NCBI RefSeq assembly: GCF_025352015.1
Contig: NZ_JANXUG010000097.1
Coordinates: 1 to 52,714, forward strand
Direction: 5' to 3'
Length of the DNA stretch: 52,714 bases
Source of the DNA: Flavobacterium sp.
GTDB taxonomy: Bacteria; Bacteroidota; Bacteroidia; Flavobacteriales; Flavobacteriaceae
The notes beneath the pieces are model-generated. The model ran no database searches, was not told the DNA's origin, and was given only the letters and a program-made list of their open reading frames with translations. The position numbers and the translations under genes were made by a program. Numbering within the stretch: position 1 is the stretch's first letter; each line of letters opens with the position of its first letter. Below are positions 16,440 through 26,049 of this stretch, one piece after another.

Positions 16440-17689
16440 TGGCAACAGTAATTAAAAAAGTATACTTATATCAACTCCTGTTTGCATTTTGTTTAATAAC
16501 TCCTTACTTTAATAATTTCGAATTAACCTTTGCTGTTTGGTCTATTTCAGCACTAATTACTGTTCAAAAGAACTATTCGTTAAGTATTTTAAAACAAGTA
16601 TCTTGCTTTATGGCTATTCTTTTTATATCCATAATTGTTATGTTCAATAAAGAGCACCATTTTTATTTCATAATAAGAGATTTTACCTATTTAATAAAAC
16701 CAGTTTTAGGATTGTTAATAGGATATCAATTATGTAAAAAATTCCCTCAAAAGGCTTTTCAAACCATTATTTACATATCATTATTTATAGCCGCTTATCA
16801 TTTTTATTTAATATTCTCCGGCATTTTATTCTTTAAAGCGTTAACAGTAAATGATATTCGTTTTCGTGCAGGATATTTTAGTGATTTTGAAGTTTATGCG
16901 TTAATAATACTGTTATTCCATAAAAAATTTGAATTAAATTTGAATAGAAAAAAAATCTTATTCTACTCCATTTTCATTGGGTTTTCAACATTCATGTATT
17001 TGGCGCGAACCAATTTCATACAGTTTATTATTTTATTTTTAGCACTCAAGGGATATTTTGAAGTGAACAGAAGGCTGATTATCGTATTGCTCTCAATAAT
17101 TATAGTAAGCGCCATAGGTTATTCAGCGATACTCTATATAAATCCGAAAAGAAATGGAGCAGGGATTGAGGCTTTTTTATATAAAATAAAAGTGGCACCA
17201 ATAGAGCCTTTCAAAACAAAAATTAATAGGGAGAATTGGAAAGATCTTAATGATAATTATCGTTCTTATGAAAATATTATGACGGTAAGGCAAGTCTCAA
17301 GAGACGGATTTTATTCGATTATTTTTGGTCAAGGACTTGGTTCTCAAGTAGACTTGAAACAAAAAATTTGGCTTGGTGACATGAAATTAAGATATATTTC
17401 TATACTTCATAATGGCTTTATGACCGTTTTTCTTAAATCAGGTTTATTAGGTGTTTTTTTTGTGATAATTTCAATTTTTCTTTTGTTTAAAAAGCAAAAA
17501 ACGGACATCCCAATAGTTAAACAAATCAATTATTTGATGATAGGCTCTGGTTTGTTTTTAATAGCTTCCTATTGGGTTTTTATGGGTTATTATTTTATTG
17601 CTGATACGAAAGCGATTTTTTTAGGATTTTTAATTTGTTATAGAGAATTGGCTCTAAAAGACAATATCAAACTTTTGCAAAATGACTAA
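16439..17689 (+). CDS. Wzy-like O-antigen polymerase candidate
   Basis: A 416-residue polytopic membrane protein with around eleven helices and a large periplasmic loop (about residues 240-300) carrying charged and aromatic residues. A GQGLGSQVDLKQ segment followed by LHNGFMTVFLKSGLLG matches the pattern seen near the active loop of O-antigen ligase/polymerase proteins (GxGxG, then HN). These families diverge strongly, so assignment rests on topology, this motif and its place between an acyltransferase and a glycosyltransferase. It overlaps the next gene by 8 nt. Confidence 0.65.
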   Translation: MATVIKKVYLYQLLFAFCLITPYFNNFELTFAVWSISALITVQKNYSLSILKQVSCFMAILFISIIVMFNKEHHFYFIIRDFTYLIKPVLGLLIGYQLCKKFPQKAFQTIIYISLFIAAYHFYLIFSGILFFKALTVNDIRFRAGYFSDFEVYALIILLFHKKFELNLNRKKILFYSIFIGFSTFMYLARTNFIQFIILFLALKGYFEVNRRLIIVLLSIIIVSAIGYSAILYINPKRNGAGIEAFLYKIKVAPIEPFKTKINRENWKDLNDNYRSYENIMTVRQVSRDGFYSIIFGQGLGSQVDLKQKIWLGDMKLRYISILHNGFMTVFLKSGLLGVFFVIISIFLLFKKQKTDIPIVKQINYLMIGSGLFLIASYWVFMGYYFIADTKAIFLGFLICYRELALKDNIKLLQND

Positions 17690-18818
17690 TATCCTTTTTA
17701 TCCATCAATCAGCAGATTTATATGGTTCAGACAAAACCCTGTTATTGCTGCTTACAAAACTAGATAAATCGAGATTTAATCCAGTTGTAGTTATTCCGCT
17801 TGATGGTCCTTTAAGAAAAGAATTAGAAAAAGAAAATATAAAAGTCATTATTGCGCCTGTTTTAAAACTTTATCGTAAAATGTTTACCCCGAAAAACATT
17901 TTACTTTTCTTTAAACAAATAAAAAAAGCAGTATCAATTTTAGATGAACTCAACTCGCAGTATAACTTTGATATTATTTACTCAAATACTTTAGCAGTTT
18001 TATTAGGAATGGTATATGCCAAGAAAAGAAAAATAAAACATATTTGGCATGTACATGAAATTATAGTCCATCCCAAAAAAATTGCATCTCTATTTCCAAA
18101 GCTCTTGAATAAATATGCAGATGTTGTAGTTTGCAATTCACAAGCAACAATGGATAATTTAGTTAAAAGACAAAAAGAATTAGTGAACAAAACGCTAATA
18201 ATCCACAATGGTTTAAAGCCCTTAAATGATGATTATATAAAAATTAATAGAGAAGATTTAGGATTTGAAAAAGATGATTTTATCATCACCTTGATAGGAA
18301 GAATTAATAGACTAAAAGGTCATAAATGGTTGTTAAACACATTTATTAATAATTTGCAACAGGATAAAAGCATCAAACTCTTATTTGTAGGCTCTCCGGT
18401 GAGTGATCAAGAGTATTATCTTCATGAAATAGAAGAATTAGTACAAGAAAATAAGCTAGAGAATACTGTAAAAATAGTAGGATTTAAAAAAGATTTAAGA
18501 CCCATTTTAAATCTATCTGATATGCTTGCAGTTCCTTCAACAGAAGCGGAATCTTTCGGTTTAGTGGCTTTAGAAGCGATGCTTGCAAAAAAACCAGTTG
18601 TTGGTTCTAATCATGGTGGACTCACAGAAATAATTGTTCACAATGAAACAGGTTTTTTAGTTGAACCAAATAATGAAAGTGAACTCGCTTTAGCCATTCA
18701 AAAACTTTTAGGCAACAAAGAAATGAGAAATCTTTTTGGCAGTAATGGATATGAAAGAGCCATAAAAGAATTTTCAGAAGAAAAATACATAAGTAGTTTT
18801 GAGCGTTTATTTAAATAG
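17682..18818 (+). CDS. GT4 family glycosyltransferase
   Basis: A 378-residue GT-B fold enzyme. The acceptor half starts ILFIHQSADLYGSDKTLL. The donor half (from about 185) carries ITLIGRINRLKGHKWLL and the retaining EX7E motif in EAESFGLVALEAM (about 288-300), then GGLTEIIVHNETGFLVEP. These are standard GT4 features, so an NDP-sugar is transferred to the growing lipid-linked glycan at the cytoplasmic face. Specificity cannot be read from sequence. Confidence 0.87.
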   Translation: MTNILFIHQSADLYGSDKTLLLLLTKLDKSRFNPVVVIPLDGPLRKELEKENIKVIIAPVLKLYRKMFTPKNILLFFKQIKKAVSILDELNSQYNFDIIYSNTLAVLLGMVYAKKRKIKHIWHVHEIIVHPKKIASLFPKLLNKYADVVVCNSQATMDNLVKRQKELVNKTLIIHNGLKPLNDDYIKINREDLGFEKDDFIITLIGRINRLKGHKWLLNTFINNLQQDKSIKLLFVGSPVSDQEYYLHEIEELVQENKLENTVKIVGFKKDLRPILNLSDMLAVPSTEAESFGLVALEAMLAKKPVVGSNHGGLTEIIVHNETGFLVEPNNESELALAIQKLLGNKEMRNLFGSNGYERAIKEFSEEKYISSFERLFK

Positions 18819-18861
18819 AATATAAATCAAAACTATTCCTTCCATTCATGTCAAATTTCGC

Positions 18862-18869
18862 TACTTTTG
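18862..18869 (+). promoter_or_regulatory. Putative -7 box for the DUF1972 glycosyltransferase gene
   Basis: TACTTTTG fits TAnnTTTG and lies 23 nt before the ATG in a 74-nt gap between two glycosyltransferase genes. No -33 element is clear. Confidence 0.45.
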
Positions 18870-18892
18870 CCATTCGGAAAAGAATTTAAGGA

Positions 18893-19999
18893 ATGAAAAT
18901 AGCCCTACTAGGAACTCGTGGTGTGCCCAATTATTACGGAGGATTTGAGCAGTTTGCTGAATTTTTTTCGGTGTATCTTGTCCAAAAGGGACACGAAGTA
19001 TATTGCTACAATTCTCATAATCATCCGCATCAAGAAACTACTTTTCATGGCGTAAACATCATTCATCAATATGATCCAGAATACAAATATGGGACCTTTG
19101 GTCAGTTTATTTATGATTACAACTGCATTATAAATTCTCGAAAGCGCAATTTTGACATCATTCTGCAATTAGGATACACCAGTAATTCTGTTTGGCATTT
19201 TTTACTACCAAAAAAATCCATAATCATCACCAATATGGATGGTTTGGAGTGGAAACGAACCAAGTATTCTAAACCAGTACAACAGTTTCTGAAGTTTGCT
19301 GAAAAATTAGCGGCAAAGAACAGCGACTTTTTAATTTCTGATTCCTTGGGAATTCAAGAATTTCTTAAAGCAAAATATAAAAAAGAATCAAGTTATATTG
19401 CTTATGGCGCTTTTCCTTTCTTAACTCCAAATGAAGCAATTTTAAAGGAATATAATCTTGAAAAAGAACACTATAACATGATTATGGCGCGCTTTGAACC
19501 AGAAAACAATTTGGATATGGTGCTAGAAGGCGTTGCAATGAATGAAGATAAAACGCCCATTTTAGTTATTGGTAAACACCAAACAAAGTATGGCGACTAT
19601 TTGAAAAACAAATTCAAAGAAAATTCCAATATATGTTTTATAGGAGGACTTTATAATCTGGAACACCTCAATAATCTTAGGTATTTTTCTAATCTCTACT
19701 TCCACGGTCATTCCGTAGGCGGAACAAATCCTTCATTATTAGAAGCCATGGCTTCAAGTGCCCTAGTTATTGCCCATAATAACGATTTTAACAAAGGAAT
19801 TCTAAAAGAAAACAGCTATTATTTTTCTAATCCTACTGATGTTAAAAATATTCTAAATACAATCAAAAAAAATGATAACTTGCAATTGGTTCAAAACAAT
19901 TTTGACACTATTGTAAATGAATTTAATTGGGAAAAAATAAATGGGGAATATTTACAACTCTTCAAAGAATGTTATTCAAAATCTGATAAAAGAAAATAA
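18893..19999 (+). CDS. DUF1972/GT4 glycosyltransferase, rhamnosyltransferase-like
   Basis: A 368-residue protein. The N-terminal DUF1972 domain opens MKIALLGTRGVPNYYGGFEQ and has NMDGLEWKRTKYS, both signatures of transferases often annotated as rhamnosyltransferases in O-antigen loci. The C-terminal GT4 half has GHSVGGTNPSLLEAMASS. With rfbA/C/D in the same locus, L-rhamnose is a reasonable donor, but that is inference from context. The 3' end overlaps the next start by 59 nt. Confidence 0.85.
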   Translation: MKIALLGTRGVPNYYGGFEQFAEFFSVYLVQKGHEVYCYNSHNHPHQETTFHGVNIIHQYDPEYKYGTFGQFIYDYNCIINSRKRNFDIILQLGYTSNSVWHFLLPKKSIIITNMDGLEWKRTKYSKPVQQFLKFAEKLAAKNSDFLISDSLGIQEFLKAKYKKESSYIAYGAFPFLTPNEAILKEYNLEKEHYNMIMARFEPENNLDMVLEGVAMNEDKTPILVIGKHQTKYGDYLKNKFKENSNICFIGGLYNLEHLNNLRYFSNLYFHGHSVGGTNPSLLEAMASSALVIAHNNDFNKGILKENSYYFSNPTDVKNILNTIKKNDNLQLVQNNFDTIVNEFNWEKINGEYLQLFKECYSKSDKRK

Positions 20000-21299
20000 A
20001 AGTAACAGCTCTTTTTTTCCATTACTTTTATTCCTTTCTACCATTCCATTGAGTTTTGCGATAAACAATATCGCTTTGGGAATATTTTTGTTAGTTGCTT
20101 TTATTACTTTTAACAAAGAAACATTTAAGCTTAAAAAAGAATTGCTTTTTCCCATTCTACTATATTTTTTGATGGCAATATCCTATTTTTGGTCTATAGA
20201 TTCCATAGAAACTCTGGGTGCATTATCAAAAGAGTTGTCATTGCTTTTGGTTCCACTTGGCTTTTTGATTTTTCAAACAAATACTTCTGAACAAAAGAAG
20301 AAAATTATCGAATATTACAGTTATGTAATCGTTGTATTTGTATCTTATTATTTAGTTAGAGCCCTAATTCGTTATATTATATTTGGCGATGCAAGAATGT
20401 TTTTTTACCATGGAGAAAATGATAAAGACTACGGATTAGTTCCAAAATTATTGAACGCCATTCACATGTCAGTGTTTGTTGCGATTGCATTTTTTAATTT
20501 TTTTAGTAAAGAAATAAAATCAAAAGCTGATACCTTTTTCACCATTTTGCTTCTTGGATTTATACTATTGCTATCGTCTAAAAATATCATTATCGTTGTT
20601 TTGTTACTGTGTTTGATACACCTGTTCTTTTTTTCAAAAACGGCTCAAAAATTACGATTAAGAAACCTAATTGTTTTTGGTTTACTCATAGCAATACTGT
20701 TTTCAATTGGGAGAATAAAGGATCGGTTTAAAGTTGAATTCCAAACCAATACTAACAAAAGTTTGAGTGCTAATGTAGTCGAAGGTATTCCGCAAGGTGT
20801 GCATTATGTGAGTATTAATGAAGCGTGGACAAACCCAACTTTTACACCAAATGATTATTTTAATGGCACTGCTTTTAGAGTGTATCAAGCTAGAATTTTT
20901 ATTGAATTGTTCAAAGAAAATAGGGTCTTTTTTACAGGTTTTGGTTTAAATGCTTCGTATCCTAAAATCAAAGAAAAAGCTATTAAATATAATCTTTATA
21001 TGGGCGCCGAAAACGATTTAGATAGCGGTTATCAGTCAAAAAACTTTCATAATCAATATATTCAGAATTTTGCTGATTTGGGAGTTTTTGGGTTTATAGT
21101 ATTGTTAATGATGCTTTTTATTAACATTAAAAATGCAATCAAATCAAAAGATTTTGTTCATTTTGCTTTCGCAGTTCTAATGATAAGTTTATTTTTGACC
21201 GAATCATTTTTATGGAGGCAACGAGGCGTTGTGTTTTTCACCATAATGTATTGTCTTTTTAATTCAGGAATTGTTATAAATAATTCCAAAGCACAATAA
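19941..21299 (+). CDS. O-antigen ligase family membrane protein
   Basis: A 452-residue polytopic protein with roughly ten helices and a large periplasmic loop (about 265-345) leading to [16 protein letters not shown] and [18 protein letters not shown]. This G-x-G ... H-N-x-Y pattern is the Wzy_C hallmark of WaaL ligases and some Wzy polymerases. The chosen ATG lies inside the upstream gene (59-nt overlap), because no other in-frame start precedes the first helix. With the other Wzy-like gene in the locus, one probably polymerises and the other ligates. Confidence 0.75.
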   Translation: MGNIYNSSKNVIQNLIKENKSNSSFFPLLLFLSTIPLSFAINNIALGIFLLVAFITFNKETFKLKKELLFPILLYFLMAISYFWSIDSIETLGALSKELSLLLVPLGFLIFQTNTSEQKKKIIEYYSYVIVVFVSYYLVRALIRYIIFGDARMFFYHGENDKDYGLVPKLLNAIHMSVFVAIAFFNFFSKEIKSKADTFFTILLLGFILLLSSKNIIIVVLLLCLIHLFFFSKTAQKLRLRNLIVFGLLIAILFSIGRIKDRFKVEFQTNTNKSLSANVVEGIPQGVHYVSINEAWTNPTFTPNDYFNGTAFRVYQARIFIELFKENRVFFTGFGLNASYPKIKEKAIKYNLYMGAENDLDSGYQSKNFHNQYIQNFADLGVFGFIVLLMMLFINIKNAIKSKDFVHFAFAVLMISLFLTESFLWRQRGVVFFTIMYCLFNSGIVINNSKAQ

Positions 21300-21306
21300 A
21301 ATTTAT

Positions 21307-22290
21307 ATGAAAAGATTATTAATTACTGGTGCTGCTGGTTTTTTGGGTTCACATCTTTGTGATCGTTTTATCGCAGAAGGGTATTTTGTCATCGGAATGG
21401 ATAACTTAATTACAGGCGATTTAAAGAATATCGAACATTTATTCAAACTTAAAAACTTTGAATTTTATCATCACGATGTAACCAAGTTTGTCCATGTTCC
21501 AGGAGCTATAGACTATATTCTTCATTTTGCATCGCCAGCAAGTCCAATTGATTATTTGAAAATTCCAATTCAAACCTTAAAAGTTGGTTCATTAGGAACA
21601 CACAATCTTTTAGGATTGGCTAGGGAAAAAAAAGCAAGAATTCTGATTGCATCTACTTCCGAAATTTATGGCGATCCATTAGTACATCCTCAAACCGAAG
21701 ATTATTATGGAAATGTAAATACCATCGGTCCGCGAGGTGTTTACGATGAAGCCAAGCGTTTTCAAGAATCAATTACAATGGCGTATCATACTTTTCATGG
21801 TGTAGAAACCAGAATAGTTAGAATCTTTAACACTTACGGACCAAGAATGCGGCTAAATGATGGTCGTGTAATTCCAGCATTTATAGGTCAAGCATTGCGT
21901 GGCGAAGATTTAACTATTTTTGGAGATGGAAGTCAAACCCGATCATTTTGTTATGTGACCGACCAAGTAGAGGGTATTTTTAGATTGCTGCATTCAGATT
22001 ATTCACAACCTGTAAACATTGGAAATCCAAACGAAATTACCATTAAAGATTTTGCAGATGAAATTATTAAACTCACAGGAACAAATCAGAAAGTAGTGTA
22101 TCATCCGCTACCAATGAATGACCCCATGCAGCGACAGCCCGATACTACTCGTGCTGCAACCATTTTAGGTTGGGAAGCCAAAGTTTCACGAGAAGAAGGA
22201 ATGAAATTGACCTACGAGTATTTTAAATCACTTTCATCGGAAGAACTTTTAAAAGAAGAACACAAAGACTTTAAAGGATATATCCATTAA
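21307..22290 (+). CDS. UDP-glucuronate decarboxylase (UDP-xylose synthase)-like SDR
   Basis: A 327-residue extended SDR protein. The Rossmann motif [10 protein letters not shown] is at residues 8-17, [11 protein letters not shown] is at about 73-83, the catalytic loop is TSEIYGDP, and the YxxxK is in [16 protein letters not shown]...Y and [13 protein letters not shown] are typical of UDP-GlcA decarboxylases that make UDP-xylose, as opposed to 4-epimerases. It would supply xylose, or a 4-keto-pentose derivative, for this glycan. It is only 7 nt from the upstream stop. Confidence 0.87.
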   Translation: MKRLLITGAAGFLGSHLCDRFIAEGYFVIGMDNLITGDLKNIEHLFKLKNFEFYHHDVTKFVHVPGAIDYILHFASPASPIDYLKIPIQTLKVGSLGTHNLLGLAREKKARILIASTSEIYGDPLVHPQTEDYYGNVNTIGPRGVYDEAKRFQESITMAYHTFHGVETRIVRIFNTYGPRMRLNDGRVIPAFIGQALRGEDLTIFGDGSQTRSFCYVTDQVEGIFRLLHSDYSQPVNIGNPNEITIKDFADEIIKLTGTNQKVVYHPLPMNDPMQRQPDTTRAATILGWEAKVSREEGMKLTYEYFKSLSSEELLKEEHKDFKGYIH

Positions 22291-22299
22291 TAGTAGTAT

Positions 22300-23667
22300 A
22301 TGGTGGCACAACAAACAGGTAGATACTCAAAATATATTAGACCTATAAACATAGTTTTCGATCTAATTGTTGTTACCTCATTGAGCTTATATTTCTTTCG
22401 AGAATTAAATCTTAATCAGTTCTATTATTTGTTGTACCAAACTTTTATCTGGATTTTAATTGCCATACTTGTAAAATATTATGAGGTGTATCGATTCACA
22501 ACGCCAGTAGAAATAATAACCAAATTAGTAAAGCAATTTATTTTCTTTTTATTAGTAGTTATTGCTTTTTTTCCTTTTGCTAAAACTGTCATTTTCAGCG
22601 GAAAAGCTGTAGCTATTTTTATAACCAGCAGTTTTTGCATCATAGTAACGTTCAAGTATTTTTTATTTTTTTACTTAAAGAAATATAGAATTGTAACAGG
22701 GAGCAATTTTAGAAACGCCATAATTATAGGATACACACCCGAAGCTATAAGGCTAAAAGAAGTATTTGACACCCGAAAAGATTATGGCTATCGGTTTTTA
22801 GGTTTTTTTTCAGACAAAAAACAAAACCCAGAAGTAAAAGGGAAAATAGAAGATATAAAAGAATATGTTATTGCCAATAAAGTAGATGAAATCTATTGTT
22901 CTTTGAACGAAATCTCAAACGATATTTTAAAAGAATTAGTCGAGTTTGTTGACGCAAATGCGAAAGTCATAAAGTTTATTCCGGACACAAAAGAAATTTA
23001 TTCTAAAAATTTAAGGCTAGATTATTACGAACTTTTCCCTGTATTATCGCTACAAAAAACACAACTTCACCATCCGTTTATAAAAGGAATCAAAAGAGGT
23101 TTCGACATTATATTCTCCTTGTTTATAATTATATTTTTTCTCTCTTGGCTTATACCATTGTTAGCACTACTTATAAAATTAGAGTCTAAAGGACCTGTTT
23201 TTTTCAAACAAGGAAGACCAGGAATGGATGAAGAAGAATTTTATTGTTACAAATTCAGATCTATGCAAGTAAATGGATATACCGAACAAGAAGCGTCAAA
23301 AAATGACCCAAGAGTCACGAGAATGGGAAAACTTATGCGAAAAACAAGCATGGACGAATTACCGCAATTTTTTAATGTTCTCTTTGGCGATATGTCGGTA
23401 GTGGGTCCAAGACCTCACTTATGGTCACAAAATAAAGCTTATGCTAGTAAAATAAAGAAATATATGGTTCGCCATTATGTTAAACCTGGCATTACTGGTT
23501 TGGCTCAAGTGAAAGGATTTAGAGGTGAAATTGAAACCGAAGAAGATATGATTAACCGAATAAAGTTTGATGTCTTTTATATTGAAAACTGGTCCTTAAT
23601 AATGGATATTAAAATTATTTTTCAAACGGTTTTTAATATTTTCAAAGGGGAGGATAAGGCCTATTAA
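22300..23667 (+). CDS. WcaJ-type undecaprenyl-phosphate sugar phosphotransferase
   Basis: A 455-residue initiating enzyme of polysaccharide assembly (polyprenol phosphate:hexose-1-phosphate transferase). It has four N-terminal membrane helices, a cytoplasmic CoA_binding_3-like domain (NAIIIGYTPEAIRLKEVF), a hairpin membrane segment at about 265-290, and the catalytic bacterial sugar transferase domain with KFRSM, DELPQFFNVLFGDMSVVGPRPH and KPGITGLAQVKGFRGE. All conserved residues appear intact. It closes the plus-strand part of the locus. Its stop codon overlaps that of the convergent minus-strand gene. Confidence 0.93.
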   Translation: MVAQQTGRYSKYIRPINIVFDLIVVTSLSLYFFRELNLNQFYYLLYQTFIWILIAILVKYYEVYRFTTPVEIITKLVKQFIFFLLVVIAFFPFAKTVIFSGKAVAIFITSSFCIIVTFKYFLFFYLKKYRIVTGSNFRNAIIIGYTPEAIRLKEVFDTRKDYGYRFLGFFSDKKQNPEVKGKIEDIKEYVIANKVDEIYCSLNEISNDILKELVEFVDANAKVIKFIPDTKEIYSKNLRLDYYELFPVLSLQKTQLHHPFIKGIKRGFDIIFSLFIIIFFLSWLIPLLALLIKLESKGPVFFKQGRPGMDEEEFYCYKFRSMQVNGYTEQEASKNDPRVTRMGKLMRKTSMDELPQFFNVLFGDMSVVGPRPHLWSQNKAYASKIKKYMVRHYVKPGITGLAQVKGFRGEIETEEDMINRIKFDVFYIENWSLIMDIKIIFQTVFNIFKGEDKAY

Positions 23668-24848
23668 AAAACGTTTTTTTCCATCAAATAACTCATTTGA
23701 TAATCTAAATCAAATTCTTTCTGTGCAATACTAAATATTCTTTTTTTCATTTCCTCCAATTCAGATTTATGAAGTCTTGAAACAACTTTTATCGTTTCAT
23801 TTAACCCTTGATAATTTTCGACTGGCACAACCCAACCTAAATTATTCTCTTCAATAATAGCTTCACCTTCGCCACCTCCAAAATAAAGTATTGGAAATCC
23901 TAATGCCGCATATTCAAATATTTTTGAAGGAACAGAGCCAAAAATCCTTGTCTTAAGGGGCACGATAGCAATATTAAATGATTGTAATTGAGAATGCAAT
24001 TCTTTTCGCTCTAACATACCATGAAAAATGATATTTTGCTTTTTTCGTTCGGAAATTAAAGTCTCTATTTTACTTCTTTCTGCTCCATCTCCAAATAAGT
24101 GTAACTCAATAGGTAAACCTTCCAACTCAATTTTTTCACACAACTCAAATACACCTTGTGCAATACCAAGAAGCCCAGCATAAAAAATTTTTACAGGCTT
24201 ATCTTCAGTTGTGTTCAAGGCTATTGTAGAAACTTTGTGTTCAGGAAAATTGCGATATAAATAACAGTCCTTTTTAGGGAAAATTGAATGAATGTGTGTG
24301 ATGATTTCGTTGGATTGTCCTAAAATTAAAGTTGCTTTTTTATAAATAAATCGTTCTAAAAAAAGAGATATTTTATGCGAAAAAGAATTTATTTTTAAAG
24401 CCGATAATTCAATAGCTGCCAATGGCCACAAATCAGAAATGTTTAAAATTATTTTTTTATTTTTTAGCGAAAGTATTAGAACAGAAATAAACGAAAGCAG
24501 TAATGGTGGCGATTGAACAATAACTTTTTTAGGAGTCTTTTTAAATACTAAATAAAAAAACAAACTTAAAGAAAATGATAATACCGAAATTAAACGAACG
24601 AACAAATTTTTACTAACACTAGGATAAATCCAAAGACGTTTAACTGTAATGGCATCCTTAATTTCAGTGACCAAAAATTTGCCTTTATACTCAAGAAACA
24701 ATTCCCCTTTTGGATAATTTCCTAATGGGCAAACTACGGTAACGGTGTATTTTTTTTGATGTAATTTTAAAGCCAATTGTTCAATCCTATTGGCAGCAGC
24801 TCCTTTTTCGGGCGGATAATAATTAGATATTATAAGTATTTCTTCCAT
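23664..24848 (-). CDS. WbuB-like GT4 glycosyltransferase
   Basis: A 394-residue GT-B protein beginning ILIISNYYPPEKGAAANRIEQLA, the typical opening of WbuB-like transferases. It has LNISDLWPLAAIEL in the middle, then FYAGLLGIAQGVFEL and the EYAALGFPILYFGGGEGE region. In other bacteria WbuB-like enzymes transfer N-acetylated deoxyhexosamines; here the donor is unknown. The start lies 11 nt after the wecB stop, within a shared hairpin. It converges with the wcaJ-like gene with a 4-nt stop overlap. Confidence 0.85.
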   Translation of the reverse strand: MEEILIISNYYPPEKGAAANRIEQLALKLHQKKYTVTVVCPLGNYPKGELFLEYKGKFLVTEIKDAITVKRLWIYPSVSKNLFVRLISVLSFSLSLFFYLVFKKTPKKVIVQSPPLLLSFISVLILSLKNKKIILNISDLWPLAAIELSALKINSFSHKISLFLERFIYKKATLILGQSNEIITHIHSIFPKKDCYLYRNFPEHKVSTIALNTTEDKPVKIFYAGLLGIAQGVFELCEKIELEGLPIELHLFGDGAERSKIETLISERKKQNIIFHGMLERKELHSQLQSFNIAIVPLKTRIFGSVPSKIFEYAALGFPILYFGGGEGEAIIEENNLGWVVPVENYQGLNETIKVVSRLHKSELEEMKKRIFSIAQKEFDLDYQMSYLMEKNVF

Positions 24849-24874
24849 TTATGCTGAATTTATTTCAGCTTCTG
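24848..24874 (-). promoter_or_regulatory. Intercistronic stop/start hairpin, copy B
   Basis: On the minus strand GCTGAA, a loop ATAAA holding the stop of wecB, and TTCAGC form a perfect stem directly before the ATG of the WbuB-like gene. The same structure precedes wecB with a T-A pair in place of the outer G-C. It may couple or limit translation of the second gene. Confidence 0.45.
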
Positions 24875-25963
24875 CCGATAGTTGGTTAACAAAATATCTA
24901 TAATCCGTTCTGAAGCTTTTCCGTCCCAAAGCTCTGGAATTCCTGCTTTTCTCGGGCCATTTACTAGAAATTCTTCAAAGATTTTCTCTAAATTTTTTAC
25001 AGAAGTTCCTACTAAAGTATTCGTACCAATAGTTTGGGTTTCTGGTCTTTCGGTGTTATTTCGCATGGTAAAACAAGGAATTCCTAGCACCGTAGTTTCT
25101 TCAGATATTCCTCCAGAATCAGTAATAACCGCAAAGCTGTTTTTAATCAAATACATAAAATTTAGATATCCCTGTGGTTCTACAAATAAAATATTCTTCA
25201 GTTCTATGTTTGTTTCGCCCAGGATTGCTTTTGTTCTTGGGTGAATGGGGAAAATTATTTTTTTAGTACCAACCATTGTATCAATGCCTTTCAATAAATC
25301 TATCAATGATTTTTCTTCATCTACATTCGCTGGCCGGTGCAATGTTAAAATGATGTAATTTCCTGTTACTAGATTAAATTTATTCCAAAACGAAGGAGCT
25401 AAAATTCTATCCAGATTTTGATATAATGTATCAATCATCACATTGCCCACAAAATGGATGGTTGATGGTTCGGCACCATATTTTTTTAAATTTTCGCCTG
25501 CCCACGTTGACGTGGTAAAAAAATAATCCGAAATGCTATCAGTAACTATTCTATTAATTTCCTCAGGCATAGTCATGTCTCCAGAACGAATTCCGGCTTC
25601 TACATGCGTTACTTTTATATTCATTTTTTTGGCAACTAGAGCACAAGCCATTGTCGAATTGACATCACCAACTACCAAAACCATATCACATACATTCTCC
25701 AATAATTCTTGTTCAAAGGCAATCATAATAGCTGCTGTTTGCTGTGCTTGCGATCCGCTTTTTACTTCCAAATTCGCATTTGGATGAGGTATTTTTAATT
25801 CTTCAAAAAAGGTGTCACTCAAGTTTTTATCATAATGCTGACCCGTATGTACTAATCGGAACGAAATAGCTGCCCCTTCATTTTGCTTTTTCTCAATCGC
25901 TTTAATGATAGGTGCTATTTTGATAAAATTGGGTCTCGCTCCGGCAACTAGTGTTATTTTCAT
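24860..25963 (-). CDS. wecB: UDP-N-acetylglucosamine 2-epimerase (non-hydrolysing)
   Basis: A 367-residue GT-B-fold epimerase interconverting UDP-GlcNAc and UDP-ManNAc. Family features: GARPNFIKIAPI at residues 8-19, HTGQHYD, LVVGDVNSTMACALVA, HVEAGIRSGD, MPEEINRIVTD, LTLHRPANVD and TDSGGISEE. The length and key His/Glu/Asp residues are normal. The usual follow-up enzyme wecC (UDP-ManNAc dehydrogenase) is not in the window, so the product may be used directly or modified by an enzyme encoded elsewhere. First intact gene of the minus-strand arm. Confidence 0.93.
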   Translation of the reverse strand: MKITLVAGARPNFIKIAPIIKAIEKKQNEGAAISFRLVHTGQHYDKNLSDTFFEELKIPHPNANLEVKSGSQAQQTAAIMIAFEQELLENVCDMVLVVGDVNSTMACALVAKKMNIKVTHVEAGIRSGDMTMPEEINRIVTDSISDYFFTTSTWAGENLKKYGAEPSTIHFVGNVMIDTLYQNLDRILAPSFWNKFNLVTGNYIILTLHRPANVDEEKSLIDLLKGIDTMVGTKKIIFPIHPRTKAILGETNIELKNILFVEPQGYLNFMYLIKNSFAVITDSGGISEETTVLGIPCFTMRNNTERPETQTIGTNTLVGTSVKNLEKIFEEFLVNGPRKAGIPELWDGKASERIIDILLTNYRQKLK

Positions 25964-25990
25964 TTATTCTGAATTTATTTCAGAATCTTT
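25961..25990 (-). promoter_or_regulatory. Stop/start hairpin, copy A, before wecB
   Basis: On the minus strand ATTCTGAA, loop ATAAA and TTCAGAAT form an 8-bp stem (outer pairs included), four bases before the wecB ATG. It is nearly the same as copy B, including the embedded stop codon, although the upstream reading frame that ends there is now only a fragment. Confidence 0.5.
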
Positions 25991-26046
25991 TCATCATCTG
26001 AATTGTAATGTAAATTTTGTTTCAATAACTTATCAATTTCAGATAC
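25975..26046 (-). pseudogene. C-terminal fragment of a lost gene upstream of wecB
   Basis: A 23-codon open stretch (VSEIDKLLKQNL, then HYNSDDEKILK) ends at a stop within hairpin copy A, just as wecB ends within copy B. It has no start and is preceded by a stop. The parallel suggests that an upstream polysaccharide gene ended here and was removed, leaving only its tail. I cannot identify the family. Confidence 0.35.
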
Positions 26047-26049
26047 TTA

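Noticed and set aside
24882..25244. 120-codon plus-strand open frame opposite wecB
   Set aside because: Shadow frame; wecB on the other strand has all catalytic motifs.
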